From Corynebacterium suranareeae (GTDB taxonomy: Bacteria > Actinomycetota > Actinomycetes > Mycobacteriales > Mycobacteriaceae): a stretch of 64,000 nt of DNA. How positions within the stretch are numbered: position 1 is the first letter of the stretch; the number at the start of each line of letters is the position of its first letter. A model generated the notes under the pieces. It made no database searches, was not told the origin of the DNA, and saw nothing but the letters and a program-made list of their open reading frames with translations. The position numbers were made by a program, and so were the translations under genes. Below are positions 47,655 to 56,534 of the stretch, piece by piece. The DNA lies in assembly GCF_002355155.1 (NCBI RefSeq), contig NZ_AP017369.1:682001-746000 (forward strand). Direction: 5' to 3'.

Positions 47655-47800
47655 GACGGTTTGGAGCCAATTGTCACTTCTTCAGGTAATCCGACTTAAT
47701 GCACTGCCGGTTAAAGGGATATGCAAAATACGGTTGCGGGTCAGCATCGGATTCTCACCGAAATTACCCTGAAAAAGGACATATGGATTCCTACACCATA
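47655..47800 (-). promoter_or_regulatory. Cobalamin riboswitch (upstream of the ECF operon)
   Basis: On the - strand GGTGAGAATCCGATGCTGAC and CCCGCAACCG form the B12-box core, and GTCGGATTACCTGAAGAAG is the distal conserved strand. It lies about 100 bases upstream of the first ATG of the five-gene operon. Ends are approximate. Confidence 0.93.
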
Positions 47801-48024
47801 AAATCACTATCTGCGCAGGTCAAATGCGAGCCCCGCCAAGAGTGTCAGCTAAAACGTAGTATCTTGCAATTAGTTTCTAAGAATTGAGTGTGGTCCAACA
47901 ACGGAACCTGATTGGGGCAGTTTCCAAAACCGGCATAAATGAATAACTGCTAGGAGCTCAGAGGGAGCTTGACCTCCAGGTGAAGTGAGACGAAATAGTA
48001 ACCTCGCTTAAATTTCCTTTAGGA

Positions 48025-48123
48025 GGCGACATCTTAACGGGCGACTTCACGTGGTCGACTTCGCTCGGGTACGGGCGGATTTCGTAGCGATGTCGCCTGT
48101 TAAGAAGTTGAGCACGTGAAGTC
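48025..48123. repeat. Interleaved inverted repeats in a noncoding region
   Basis: GGCGACATC (48025) pairs with GATGTCGCC (48089), CTTAAC (48033) with GTTAAG (48099), and GACTTCACGTG (48043) with CACGTGAAGTC (48113). The right-hand partners appear in the same order as the left-hand ones, so the pairs cross rather than nest. Confidence 0.8.
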
Positions 48124-48179
48124 GTCACCGAGAAGTCGTACTGTAGTATTTTTGCAGCCGCTGGTTGAAGTGGCCCGCT

Positions 48180-48420
48180 TTAAGTTCGAGACCGCACCTC
48201 CAATTTCTTAAGTTCGATACCGCTAGGAAAATCACCAAAAACGGCACGAAATTGAGCTTGTGATATTGCTGTTGCGAACTCGGTACCGTGAAATCGAACT
48301 TAAGACACCAAGGCGTTTATCGTTTGTTTAAGACGTTGAATTTTTCCGATGGGTGTTTGTATCACTTGAGGGCTTAAAGACCGTGAGAGGCGATTTTAGA
48401 GGCTCACTTTTTCTGGGCCC
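48180..48420 (+). repeat. Dispersed intergenic repeat, copy D
   Basis: It begins with the inverted pair TTCGATACCG and CGGTACCG...CGAACTTAAG, also seen in copy A. AGGCGTTTATCGTTTGTTTAAG, GTGTTTGTATCACTTGAGGG and GACCGTGAGAGGCGATTTTAG follow, matching copy B. With the riboswitch and interleaved repeats it accounts for most of the 1-kb gap 47552-48580, which holds no supported gene. Confidence 0.65.
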
Positions 48421-48580
48421 TTTGAGCAGTTTCTCACCGCACTTCATCTGACGACCAAGGAAGCTTCTGGTGGACCTGGGTTTGGTCTTCTGCGATGTTT
48501 TCCAGGCTTCATTATTTGACCTGGCGACCAAGGATCTTTGATCGCCCTATGTATTGGGTCTTATGTGACGGTTGTGTCGG

Positions 48581-49108
48581 TCAGGCGTGAATGGTGTTAA
48601 TCCAATAGCGACGTAATCCTCGGATTGTTGATTCGAAGATGCCGCCGCAACGCTCGATGACTGTTCTGGATGCCACGTTATCTTCTTTAACGCACACCAA
48701 AACCTTGTCTATACCCATGGCTCGTGCTTCTTGGACTCCAAGTTTCAACGCTGCAGTGGCAGCACCTTTTTGGCGTGCCGATGGTCGAACGCTGTAACCA
48801 ATATGTCCGCCCACTTCGAGGAGATGTTGGTTAAGGGTGTGCCGCAATGCTAAAAAGCCGACCAGAACATCGTCATCATTAAGGATCCAATAATAAGTAC
48901 AGTGCACGAAGTTTTCTGGTGGTGGAACAGCTGGGTCGGCTGCCGCAGCGCGATCGTTTAAGTAGTGAAGAAATCCATCTTGGGAAAGGTCAATAGGTGG
49001 GTGGTTTTCAAAATAACCCGAACCGTCAATGGGGCCATCGCCGAATTCTTCCAAGGTGGCTTTCCACATGTGATAACCAGAGTTAATAGGCGCGGTTAGT
49101 TTGTACAT
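48581..49108 (-). CDS. GNAT-family N-acetyltransferase
   Basis: A 175-aa protein of the acetyltransferase superfamily that uses acetyl-CoA. GGHIGYSVRPSARQKGAATAALKLGVQEA is motif A with the pyrophosphate-binding loop (R-x-x-G-x-A, here RQKGAA), and VCVKEDNVASRTVIERCGGIFE is motif B with the Asn-x-x-S pattern. The whole sequence matches a GNAT subgroup whose N-terminus begins with a YxMWKATLEEFG-like block. The substrate is unknown. A 12-bp hairpin ends 4 bases before the ATG and would cover any ribosome-binding site. It is divergent from rpsH. Confidence 0.92.
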   Translation of the reverse strand: MYKLTAPINSGYHMWKATLEEFGDGPIDGSGYFENHPPIDLSQDGFLHYLNDRAAAADPAVPPPENFVHCTYYWILNDDDVLVGFLALRHTLNQHLLEVGGHIGYSVRPSARQKGAATAALKLGVQEARAMGIDKVLVCVKEDNVASRTVIERCGGIFESTIRGLRRYWINTIHA

Positions 49109-49112
49109 CAGC

Positions 49113-49139
49113 CCAGGTTAGCAACGCTAACCTGGGCCT
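49113..49139 (-). promoter_or_regulatory. Hairpin or operator at the GNAT gene start
   Basis: GCCCAGGTTAGC and GCTAACCTGGGC form a perfect 12-bp palindrome around a three-base loop, only 4 bases from the acetyltransferase ATG. The half-sites resemble DtxR-like AGGTTAGC but the spacing does not fit a DtxR box. Confidence 0.7.
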
Positions 49140-49416
49140 GCGCTAAGGGATTGTGTTTTGCGGTGTAGTGCTGTACTCTGTCCGTTTGGACTTTGCACCA
49201 GAAAACTCTATAGAGCACAACGGTGTTTTAAAGATCCATGTAAACGTAAACACCTACTTTGTTGTAGGCCCCCCGCCATGAATGGCGATCCGTGTGGGAA
49301 ATGGCAGCGAGCAAACCGACTATTGAGTTCGGGGAGCGTTGAGTGGCCAGAAAACACACGGTTAACGTCCAAGGTGGGAAGGGAACCCCAACGAGAAAGG
49401 CATCAGGTCGTCTCTA
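49140..49416 (+). promoter_or_regulatory. Upstream region of rpsH-rplO operon
   Basis: This noncoding stretch must contain the promoter that drives the second part of the spc operon. The GNAT gene lies on the other strand. I see a plausible leader but cannot assign -35/-10 boxes or an S8-binding structure. Confidence 0.4.
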
Positions 49417-49815
49417 ATGACAATGACTGATCCAATCGCCGACATGCTGTCGCGCGTGCGCAATGCTAGCAATGCGCACCATGACACCGTGTCCATGCCA
49501 TCTTCAAAGATCAAGGCAAACATCGCCGAGATCTTGAAGCAAGAAGGCTACATTGCTAACTACACCGTCGAGGACTCCAAGGTTGGAAAGACCCTGACCC
49601 TCGAGCTGAAGTACAGCAACACCCGTGAGCGCTCCATCGCTGGTCTGCGCCGCGTTTCCAAGCCAGGTCTGCGTGTATACGCTAAGTCCACCAATCTGCC
49701 ACAGGTTCTGGGCGGCCTGGGCGTGGCTATCATCTCCACGTCACAGGGCCTCCTGACCGACCGTCAGGCTACCGAGAAGGGCGTAGGCGGAGAAGTCCTC
49801 GCCTACGTCTGGTAA
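49417..49815 (+). CDS. rpsH: 30S ribosomal protein S8
   Basis: A 132-aa protein beginning [18 protein letters not shown] and ending with the signature [26 protein letters not shown]. It binds helix 21 of 16S rRNA and is the classic spc-operon repressor in E. coli. Here it is the first gene of a separate operon, 15 kb away from rplE. Confidence 0.98.
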   Translation: MTMTDPIADMLSRVRNASNAHHDTVSMPSSKIKANIAEILKQEGYIANYTVEDSKVGKTLTLELKYSNTRERSIAGLRRVSKPGLRVYAKSTNLPQVLGGLGVAIISTSQGLLTDRQATEKGVGGEVLAYVW

Positions 49816-49834
49816 TAGGGAGGATTGACTAAAT

Positions 49835-50371
49835 ATGTCACGTATCGGAAAAGAACCGATCACCATCCCATCCGGTGTCGAAACCAAGATCGATGGACAG
49901 TTCGTTGAGGTCAAGGGCCCTAAGGGAACCCTGAACGTTAACGTTCCTGAGCCAATCTCCGTTGCAGTCGAAGACGGACAGATTGTTGTCACCCGCCCGG
50001 ATGATCACCGCACGAGCCGTTCCCTCCACGGACTGTCCCGCTCCCTGGTTAACAACCTGGTAGTTGGCGTCACCGAGGGCTACACCATCAAGATGGAAAT
50101 CTTCGGTGTCGGTTACCGTGTAGCGCTGAAGGGCAAGGACCTCGAGTTCTCCCTCGGCTACTCACACCCAGTTCTGATTGAAGCTTCTGAAGGCATCACT
50201 TTCGCAGTTGATGGCAACACCAAGCTTTCAGTTTCTGGCATCGACAAGCAGAAGGTTGGACAGGTCGCAGCAGTGATCCGCCGCCTGCGTAAGGACGATC
50301 CTTACAAGGGTAAGGGCATCCGCTACGAGGGTGAGCAGATCCGCCGCAAGGTCGGAAAGACGGGTAAGTAA
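49835..50371 (+). CDS. rplF: 50S ribosomal protein L6
   Basis: A 178-aa protein: [15 protein letters not shown] at the N-terminus and the conserved [27 protein letters not shown] at the C-terminus. It binds near the sarcin-ricin loop, where elongation factors dock. GGGAGG precedes the ATG. Confidence 0.98.
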   Translation: MSRIGKEPITIPSGVETKIDGQFVEVKGPKGTLNVNVPEPISVAVEDGQIVVTRPDDHRTSRSLHGLSRSLVNNLVVGVTEGYTIKMEIFGVGYRVALKGKDLEFSLGYSHPVLIEASEGITFAVDGNTKLSVSGIDKQKVGQVAAVIRRLRKDDPYKGKGIRYEGEQIRRKVGKTGK

Positions 50372-50374
50372 GCA

Positions 50375-50779
50375 ATGAGCAACACTGAAAACAAGCAGAA
50401 GCGCGTTTCCGTTGGCAAGGACATCGCGACTCGTCGTCGCGTTGCCCGTGCACGCCGCCACTTCCGCATCCGCAAGAACCTGCGTGGCACCCCAGAGGCT
50501 CCACGTTTGGTTGTCCACCGCTCTTCTCGCCACATGCACGTTCAGATCATCGATGACATCGCAGGCCACACCCTGGCAGCTGCATCTTCCATCGAAGCTG
50601 AAGTTCGCGCAACCGAAGGCGACAAGAAGGCTAAGGGCGCAAAGGTCGGTCAGCTGATCGCCGAGCGCGCTAAGGCAGCTGGTATCGAGCAGGTCGTCTT
50701 CGACCGCGCTGGTTACAAGTACCACGGCCGCGTTGCAGCTCTTGCTGACGCCGCTCGTGAAGGTGGTCTGAAATTCTAA
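50375..50779 (+). CDS. rplR: 50S ribosomal protein L18
   Basis: A 134-aa protein with [28 protein letters not shown] and the C-terminal [26 protein letters not shown]. It binds 5S rRNA with L5 and L25. Three bases after rplF. Confidence 0.98.
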
Positions 50780-50819
50780 TGATGACCATTTCCAAGAACA
50801 TCAACGGAAGGATTGCGTA

Positions 50820-51455
50820 ATGCCGGGACGTGAACGGCGTGACGGCGGACGCTCCGCCGACGACAACAAGCAAAACGATCGCAACGAGCGTCGTGGCGGA
50901 GGCCGCCGCGATGACCGTCGCAATCAGCAGCAGGACGAGCGCTCACAGTACATCGAGCGCGTAGTCACCATCAACCGCGTTTCCAAGGTAGTCAAGGGTG
51001 GTCGTCGCTTCAGCTTCACCGCACTTGTCATCGTTGGCGACGGCAAGGGAATGGTCGGTGTCGGTTACGGCAAGGCCAAGGAAGTCCCTGCCGCTATCCA
51101 AAAGGGTGCAGAAGAGGCTCGCAAGAACTTCTTCCGCGTCCCAATGGTCAACGGCACCATCACCCACCCAGTTCAGGGCGAGAAGGCAGCCGGCATCGTT
51201 ATGCTGAAGCCAGCTGCTCCAGGTACCGGCGTTATCGCTGGTGGCGCAGCTCGTCCAGTGCTTGAGTGCGCTGGTATCCAGGACATCCTGTCCAAGTCCC
51301 TTGGTTCTGACAACGCTATCAACGTCGTCCACGCAACTGTGGATGGCCTGAAGCAGCTGGTCCGCCCTGAAGAGGTTGCAGCCCGCCGTGGCAAGACCAT
51401 CGAAGAGGTCGCCCCAGCACGTATTCTGCGTGCACGCGCAGGTCAGGAGGCGTAA
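50820..51455 (+). CDS. rpsE: 30S ribosomal protein S5
   Basis: A 211-aa protein. The first 40 residues are a charged, Arg/Asp-rich extension ([20 protein letters not shown]) common in actinobacterial S5. The double-stranded RNA-binding fold then begins at [32 protein letters not shown] sequence, with [15 protein letters not shown] conserved. Involved in decoding accuracy and mRNA entry. Good GGAAGGA site. Confidence 0.98.
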
Positions 51456-51458
51456 GAA

Positions 51459-51644
51459 ATGGCGCTGAAGATTACTCAGATCAAAGGCACTGTGGGCACC
51501 AAGCCCAAGCATCGCGACAATCTTCGTTCCCTCGGTCTAAAGCGAATCCGCCAGTCCGTGGTCCGTCCCGACACCCCAGAGGTTCGTGGCATGGTCCAGG
51601 CTGTTCGCCACCTGATCGTCGTCGAAGAAGTGGCGGGGGAGTAG
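51459..51644 (+). CDS. rpmD: 50S ribosomal protein L30
   Basis: A 61-aa protein containing [24 protein letters not shown] and the conserved RHLIVVEE end. Standard L30, 3 bases after rpsE. Confidence 0.97.
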   Translation: MALKITQIKGTVGTKPKHRDNLRSLGLKRIRQSVVRPDTPEVRGMVQAVRHLIVVEEVAGE

Positions 51645-51651
51645 GTAACAA

Positions 51652-52098
51652 ATGAGCGAACCAATTAAGCTCCACGATTTGCGCCCAGCACCGGGCTCAA
51701 ACAAGGCTAAGACCCGCGTTGGTCGAGGCGAAGCATCCAAGGGTAAGACTGCAGGTCGCGGTACCAAGGGTACCAAGGCACGCAAGCAGGTCTCTGCAGC
51801 ATTCGAAGGTGGCCAGATGCCACTGCAGATGCGTCTTCCTAAGTTGAAGGGCTTCAAGAACCCTAACAAGGTTGACTACCAGGTAGTTAACGTTGCAGAT
51901 CTTGCAGAGAAGTTCCCACAGGGCGGCGACGTCACTGTAGCTGACATCGTTGCAGCAGGACTTGTCCGCAAGAACGAACTGGTTAAGGTTCTTGGCAACG
52001 GCGACATCAGCGTCAAGCTGAACGTCACCGCTAACAAGTTCTCCGGCTCTGCCAAGGAAAAGATCGAAGCCGCTGGCGGCTCCGTCACCGTGGCATAA
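51652..52098 (+). CDS. rplO: 50S ribosomal protein L15
   Basis: A 148-aa protein with [34 protein letters not shown] and the [14 protein letters not shown] block. In most bacteria secY follows directly; here a strong terminator and the 11-kb cre region intervene. Confidence 0.98.
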   Translation: MSEPIKLHDLRPAPGSNKAKTRVGRGEASKGKTAGRGTKGTKARKQVSAAFEGGQMPLQMRLPKLKGFKNPNKVDYQVVNVADLAEKFPQGGDVTVADIVAAGLVRKNELVKVLGNGDISVKLNVTANKFSGSAKEKIEAAGGSVTVA

Positions 52099-52119
52099 GT
52101 TCTCTTAGAACTTAAAAAT

Positions 52120-52160
52120 TAGTTTGACCCCCAAGGGAAACCTTGGGGGTCAAACTTGTT
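52120..52160 (+). terminator. Terminator after rplO
   Basis: AAGTTTGACCCCCAAGG and CCTTGGGGGTCAAACTT form a 17-bp stem capped by a GAAA tetraloop, followed by TTG-TTTG. Confidence 0.92.
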
Positions 52161-52211
52161 TGTAGGGGACTTCTAGTGGAACTTTTGGAATGTTATCAAA
52201 CTGGCAGCTGA

Positions 52212-52670
52212 CTACATCCACCTTTTAATGTCGGGGTTCAACCACATTGGGATCTCGGCGGCGTAATCCAATAATTCGGTTACATCCTCCGGTGTCCTAA
52301 GCTCATCGAATGCATTTCTCCAATGTATCTTTTGTGGAGCATTTAGATCGATCTTCTCTATAAACCAATCACCTGCAATCCAGTCAGACCACATCAGTTG
52401 TACTGAACCAAATTCGATGTTGTCAGGAATATAGGTAGGGGAGATCTGAGAAAAATAGCCCACGAATGTTTCCCCTCTGCTTTCTTCAACCCTAAATACA
52501 ACTAGGAGACAATCCTCCTGCACCCATGTAGCCGCCATAGTCAAGGTAGGCCATGTTGTTTTGTCGTGGTAGTCAAAGGCATTTTCCGACGGTATTAGAT
52601 CTTCAAACATCTGTGACATACGCAAAACTACTTTTTCTAAGTCAAGTTCATAATCTGCTCTGTAGGTCAT
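52212..52670 (-). CDS. Hypothetical protein
   Basis: A 152-aa soluble protein with no signal peptide or membrane span, rich in Trp and acidic residues (ATWVQEDCLLVVFRVEESRG, QLMWSDWIAGDWFIEKID). I recognise no family. It lies between the rplO terminator and the end of the cre operon, in the same direction as the cre genes but separated from them by 362 bases and a strong terminator, so it is probably not part of that operon. Confidence 0.7.
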   Translation of the reverse strand: MTYRADYELDLEKVVLRMSQMFEDLIPSENAFDYHDKTTWPTLTMAATWVQEDCLLVVFRVEESRGETFVGYFSQISPTYIPDNIEFGSVQLMWSDWIAGDWFIEKIDLNAPQKIHWRNAFDELRTPEDVTELLDYAAEIPMWLNPDIKRWM

Positions 52671-52977
52671 AACCGTAGGTCCAATGCTGGGATAGCTATA
52701 CTAAGCCATTGCTGGAGCAACAGCGCCTTTTCATGTTTTCCTTTTGATACGCAGGAAGTGAATTGGGTTTCATGATAGCGGTTTATTTGAATATGCTGGT
52801 CACGCGAACAGTGCTAGCAAAAATAACCTCGAGGTTGCGCACTGTCTGAGCAAGTCCTTAACAGCAGCGAAGCTTGATATATAGGCCCGAAGTGTCTTGA
52901 GTCTTTTAATAAGCGAGTACATCCAAGGTTAACTTTTTGGGGCTTTAAGGGGCGCGATAACCGCGTCTCTTAAAGCC

Positions 52978-53024
52978 AAAAACACCCGCCACATTTCAAC
53001 GTGGCGAGCGTGGCGGGTGTTTTT
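52978..53024. terminator. Terminator of the cre operon (bidirectional)
   Basis: AAAAACACCCGCCAC and GTGGCGGGTGTTTTT form a perfect 15-bp stem around a 17-base loop that can itself pair. A and T runs at both ends allow termination in either direction. The rest of the gap 52671-53032 shows no gene. Confidence 0.9.
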
Positions 53025-53032
53025 CCACAAAG

Positions 53033-54526
53033 CTAGATGGTTCGGTGAATACTCTTGTACGTCAGGTAGGCACTGAGTCCTTCGATGCCGTATTCCACTC
53101 CCATGCCGGATTCGTGGCGTCCTCCAAAAGGTGCGGAGTGGTTGGATCCGAAGAAGTTGATGCCTACGGAACCGGAATCAATTTGTCGGGCGACTTTAAG
53201 TGCTTGGTTCTCATCTGCACCAAACACTAGGCCGCCGAGTCCAAATTCAGTATTGTTGGCTAATTCGATTGCTTCTGAAACACCTTCTGTGTCGTCGTAT
53301 TTCAGGATGGAAATTACGGGGCCGAAGATTTCTTCGCGTGAAATTCGCATGTCTGGGGTGACATCGGCAAACACGGTTGGTTGGATAAATTCGCCTGACT
53401 CTAACCCTTCTGAAAGTTCGGTTGATCGTGCTCCGCCTGTAACAACTCTTGCGCCTTCTTGTCGTGCAGATTCGATATAGGACATGACGGTTGAGTATTG
53501 GGAAGCGCTGGCAACTGGACCGAAAACCGTTGCTTCATCATAAGGATCACCTTGTGTACCTGCAGCGATGGTGCTTGCTACCGTGTGCACGACTTCTTCG
53601 TAGCGTGAGCTGGGCGCAATGATGCGGGTGCTGATATAGCAGGTTTGGCCAGTATTGCGCATGCAGGATCGAATCAAACGAGCAGAAAGTACTGACATAT
53701 CGGCGTCGGGGAGGATTATTGCGGAGGATTTTCCGCCGAGTTCTAACGTCACTGGTCGGAGGAGTTCTCCACAGGCAGCGGCGATCTTCTTTCCAACGGG
53801 TGTGGATCCTGTGAAGGCTACTTTGTCTATGCCAGGGTGACGAACAAGGGCATCGCCGAAGCGTCCCGAACCAGTGAGTAGATTGACGACACCTGCTGGA
53901 ACTCCGGCGGCTTCGATGGCTTCGATGATGAAACGGATCGATAGCGGAGTGGGGGAAGCTGGTTTGATAATGGTGGTACAGCCTGCAAGAAGTGCTGGTG
54001 CCAGTTTGATGACAACGAGGTTGATTGGGAAATTCCATGGGGCAATTAATGCGCAGACACCGATGGGATCTTTGTCCACAATGGATTCGGCACCACCGGC
54101 GGGGAATGGACGGATGTCTTCGCCATCTAGCCAAGGTGCGAGTGTGGCAAAGTATCGGAAGATTCCTGCGGCATTGGATGCAGCACCGCGGGTCTCGGAG
54201 CTGGGCGAGCCGTTTTCACGAGTATTGGTCAGTGCTAGGGCTTCGGAGCGGGATTCAATTTCCGTTGCGATTTTAAGGAGATACTCAGCTCGTTGCGCAC
54301 CTGTAAGTGCACCCCAAGATTGAAGGGCTGTTCGCGCAGCATTAACCGCTGTGTCCAATTCAGCTTCGGTTGCTTCTGGAACAGATCCCCATTCTTGTCC
54401 AACTGCTGGATCTACAACAACGTTGCGTTTGGTTCCTTCTGCTTTCACCCAGGTGCCGTTGATGTAGAAATCATCAACATGGGTGTAGGGGAGGCGGAGG
54501 GCAGCACGTTTAGTTAAAGCATTCAT
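53033..54526 (-). CDS. creC: Aldehyde dehydrogenase of the 4-cresol pathway
   Basis: A 497-aa NAD(P)+-dependent aldehyde dehydrogenase. Motifs: APWNFPINLVVIKLAPALLAG (cofactor entry), AFTGSTPVGK (Rossmann turn), LELGGKSS with the general-base Glu, NTGQTCYISTR with the catalytic Cys, and EEIFGPVISILKYD. In the cre pathway it oxidises 4-hydroxybenzaldehyde to 4-hydroxybenzoate; this role follows from cluster identity, the enzyme class from sequence. It is the last gene of the operon and starts in an ATGA overlap with creD. The terminator lies just after its stop. Confidence 0.9.
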   Translation of the reverse strand: MNALTKRAALRLPYTHVDDFYINGTWVKAEGTKRNVVVDPAVGQEWGSVPEATEAELDTAVNAARTALQSWGALTGAQRAEYLLKIATEIESRSEALALTNTRENGSPSSETRGAASNAAGIFRYFATLAPWLDGEDIRPFPAGGAESIVDKDPIGVCALIAPWNFPINLVVIKLAPALLAGCTTIIKPASPTPLSIRFIIEAIEAAGVPAGVVNLLTGSGRFGDALVRHPGIDKVAFTGSTPVGKKIAAACGELLRPVTLELGGKSSAIILPDADMSVLSARLIRSCMRNTGQTCYISTRIIAPSSRYEEVVHTVASTIAAGTQGDPYDEATVFGPVASASQYSTVMSYIESARQEGARVVTGGARSTELSEGLESGEFIQPTVFADVTPDMRISREEIFGPVISILKYDDTEGVSEAIELANNTEFGLGGLVFGADENQALKVARQIDSGSVGINFFGSNHSAPFGGRHESGMGVEYGIEGLSAYLTYKSIHRTI

Positions 54527-55260
54527 CGGATTGCGTCCGTTCTTAATAAAGCCTTCGCACGGTTTAGATCTGCTGTGGCCATGCGGTACGCAGCTTCGGT
54601 GATTAATTCTGGGAGGATTTCCCTGTGAAGGCGGTCGACATAGTCGGATACTGGCATCCCGAACCAGGAGCTAGAAGCCATAATCCCGGCGCGATCGAAT
54701 CGCCAGAGGCGGTCGCAATCGCGCACGAGGGCGTCTTCTAGGGAATAGGCGACTTGGCGGGTGTCGTGTCCGTCGATGATGTCGCAGACTTGTTCAATAA
54801 ATTCGGAGGAGTATCCGAGTGAGGGGAGTACTCTGCGGGCAACGATGCAGCCTTCTGATTCGTGTTCGAATCGGATTGCGGCTTTGCGCCAGTTTCCGGA
54901 GAAGCCTTCGGAGATGATTCGGCTTTCGTCAACATGAGCCCAGCCAGTGTCGTGGAGGATTGCGGCTACGAGAACTAATTCTCTGTTTGCTAAAGGATAG
55001 GCATCGCATAAACGCTCAGCGTAGGCGGCGACGATGGGAAGATGTACGTCGTTTGCACGGGTGCGGGTTTCAGGCTCTATTGCTTTCCATAATTGTTCAA
55101 ACCCTGCTGAAGGTGATGCACAAATAGTGGAGGTATCAATCGGACCTGTAGAGGGAATAGGGCGGATACCAAAATCTTCAGCAAAAGCAACGGCGCGTGG
55201 ATCAGAGGCGTGGACACTGGGGTCCGCTTGCTCCCAAGCGGGAAGATTACTTCGAGTCAT
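54523..55260 (-). CDS. creD: HD-domain phosphohydrolase of the 4-cresol pathway
   Basis: A 245-aa protein with a metal-dependent HD phosphohydrolase domain. The metal ligands are suggested by NDVHLPIVAAYAERL (His), LVAAILHDTGWAHVDE (the HD pair) and later CDIIDGHDTRQVAYSLEDALVRDCDRL (His, Asp). In the cre pathway it removes the phosphate from the oxidised 4-methylphenyl-phosphate product, giving 4-hydroxybenzyl alcohol or aldehyde. It overlaps creE upstream and creC downstream, each by 4 bases (ATGA), so all three are tightly coupled. Confidence 0.88.
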   Translation of the reverse strand: MTRSNLPAWEQADPSVHASDPRAVAFAEDFGIRPIPSTGPIDTSTICASPSAGFEQLWKAIEPETRTRANDVHLPIVAAYAERLCDAYPLANRELVLVAAILHDTGWAHVDESRIISEGFSGNWRKAAIRFEHESEGCIVARRVLPSLGYSSEFIEQVCDIIDGHDTRQVAYSLEDALVRDCDRLWRFDRAGIMASSSWFGMPVSDYVDRLHREILPELITEAAYRMATADLNRAKALLRTDAIR

Positions 55261-56525
55261 TGGGTTACCTCCAGGTCAACAGCGAGTTTCTTCAACGGCT
55301 GCGAGATATCGGCAGCAAGCTCGGCGGGGATGTTTTGGTTTTTGGAAAGTGCACTGCGTACTGCCATGAAATCGAGTGGGGCGTTGACACAATCGGCGGC
55401 AATGATTTGGCCGTCTCTGTAATAGAGAACCGAGAATTTCTTCTTCTCTAGATCTTGGCGGATTACTGTGGTGTCATAACCCACGGTGAGTCCGGCGATT
55501 TGTAGTTTCAGATCTCCTTGATTGGACCAAAACCAGGGGATTCCGGCGTAGGCTTCTGGTTGGCCAACTAGTGAATATGCAGCAATCTTTGCATGCTCGA
55601 TGGCGTTGTTGACGCTTTCGAGGCGGATGCGTTCATCAGCGGGGGATCCAGGGATTGGGTTGGGAATGTTCGCGACATCACCAATTGCGATGGTGGTGCC
55701 ATCTGAAGCGATGGCATGTTTATCCACCACGATGCCGTTGTTGATTTCCAGTCCCAGATCTGAAGCGAGCTCTGTGTTTGGAATGACACCAATGCCTACG
55801 ATTACTAGCTGAGCTGGAATGACTGTGCCATCCTCTAGCTCAACGCCGCTGAGCTTTCCATCATCGCTCACAAATTGTTTCATCCGGGCATTAAGCACAA
55901 TATTTACGCCACGGGAACGGTGTTGCTCGAGGAAGAATGACGCGGTTTCTTCACCTACGGCACGCCCAATCAGCCGTGGACCATATTCCAAAACTGTGAC
56001 GTTTTTGCCGAGGTCATGAAGTGAACAGGCAGCTTCCAATCCGATGAAGCCACCACCGATTACAACGGCATCGGTGACAGAACCAATCATTGCCTTAAGT
56101 GCTAGGGCGTCGTCTGCATTACGCAGGTAGGTGACACCCTCCAAGTCGGCGCCCGGGAGGTCGAGGCGGCGAGGGCGGGCACCAACCGCTAGGGCGAGGC
56201 GTCGAAAAGCAAACTCTTTTCCGGCGCCGTAGGCGACCCCTGAACCGTCCTTGTTCTTTTCAATGTGCTCGATGCGCACGCCCTTGACCAGCTGAATATT
56301 GTTTTCTTCCCAGTATTCGTTGGAGCGGAAAATCAGGCGCTCTTTGTCGATCGTGCCCTGGAGAAACTCCTTGGACAACGCGGGGCGCTGGTAAGGGCGG
56401 TGGTCTTCCTCACCCAACAAAGTGATCGACTCGGTAAAACCCATGGCACGCAGGGAAATCGCCAGCTGCACACCGGCTTGATTCGCGCCGATGATCAAAA
56501 TCCCAGTTTCAGTGGAAGTATTCAT
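55257..56525 (-). CDS. creE: Ferredoxin reductase of the CreJ P450 system
   Basis: A 422-aa FAD-dependent ferredoxin reductase of the putidaredoxin-reductase type. N-terminal FAD motif IIGANQAGVQLAISLRAMGF with RPYQRPALSKEFLQG; central NAD-binding VVIGGGFIGLEAACSLHDLG; the second FAD block IAIGDVANIPNP. It passes electrons from NAD(P)H to the [2Fe-2S] ferredoxin encoded just upstream, and from there to the P450 CreJ. It contains one in-frame copy of the 11-mer GCTTTTCGACG. Coupled to creD. Confidence 0.92.
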   Translation of the reverse strand: MNTSTETGILIIGANQAGVQLAISLRAMGFTESITLLGEEDHRPYQRPALSKEFLQGTIDKERLIFRSNEYWEENNIQLVKGVRIEHIEKNKDGSGVAYGAGKEFAFRRLALAVGARPRRLDLPGADLEGVTYLRNADDALALKAMIGSVTDAVVIGGGFIGLEAACSLHDLGKNVTVLEYGPRLIGRAVGEETASFFLEQHRSRGVNIVLNARMKQFVSDDGKLSGVELEDGTVIPAQLVIVGIGVIPNTELASDLGLEINNGIVVDKHAIASDGTTIAIGDVANIPNPIPGSPADERIRLESVNNAIEHAKIAAYSLVGQPEAYAGIPWFWSNQGDLKLQIAGLTVGYDTTVIRQDLEKKKFSVLYYRDGQIIAADCVNAPLDFMAVRSALSKNQNIPAELAADISQPLKKLAVDLEVTQ

Positions 56526-56534
56526 GGCGTAACC

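Noticed and set aside
47699..47887. Small open frame of 62 codons
   Set aside because: It lies across the complement of the cobalamin riboswitch and has no ribosome-binding site.
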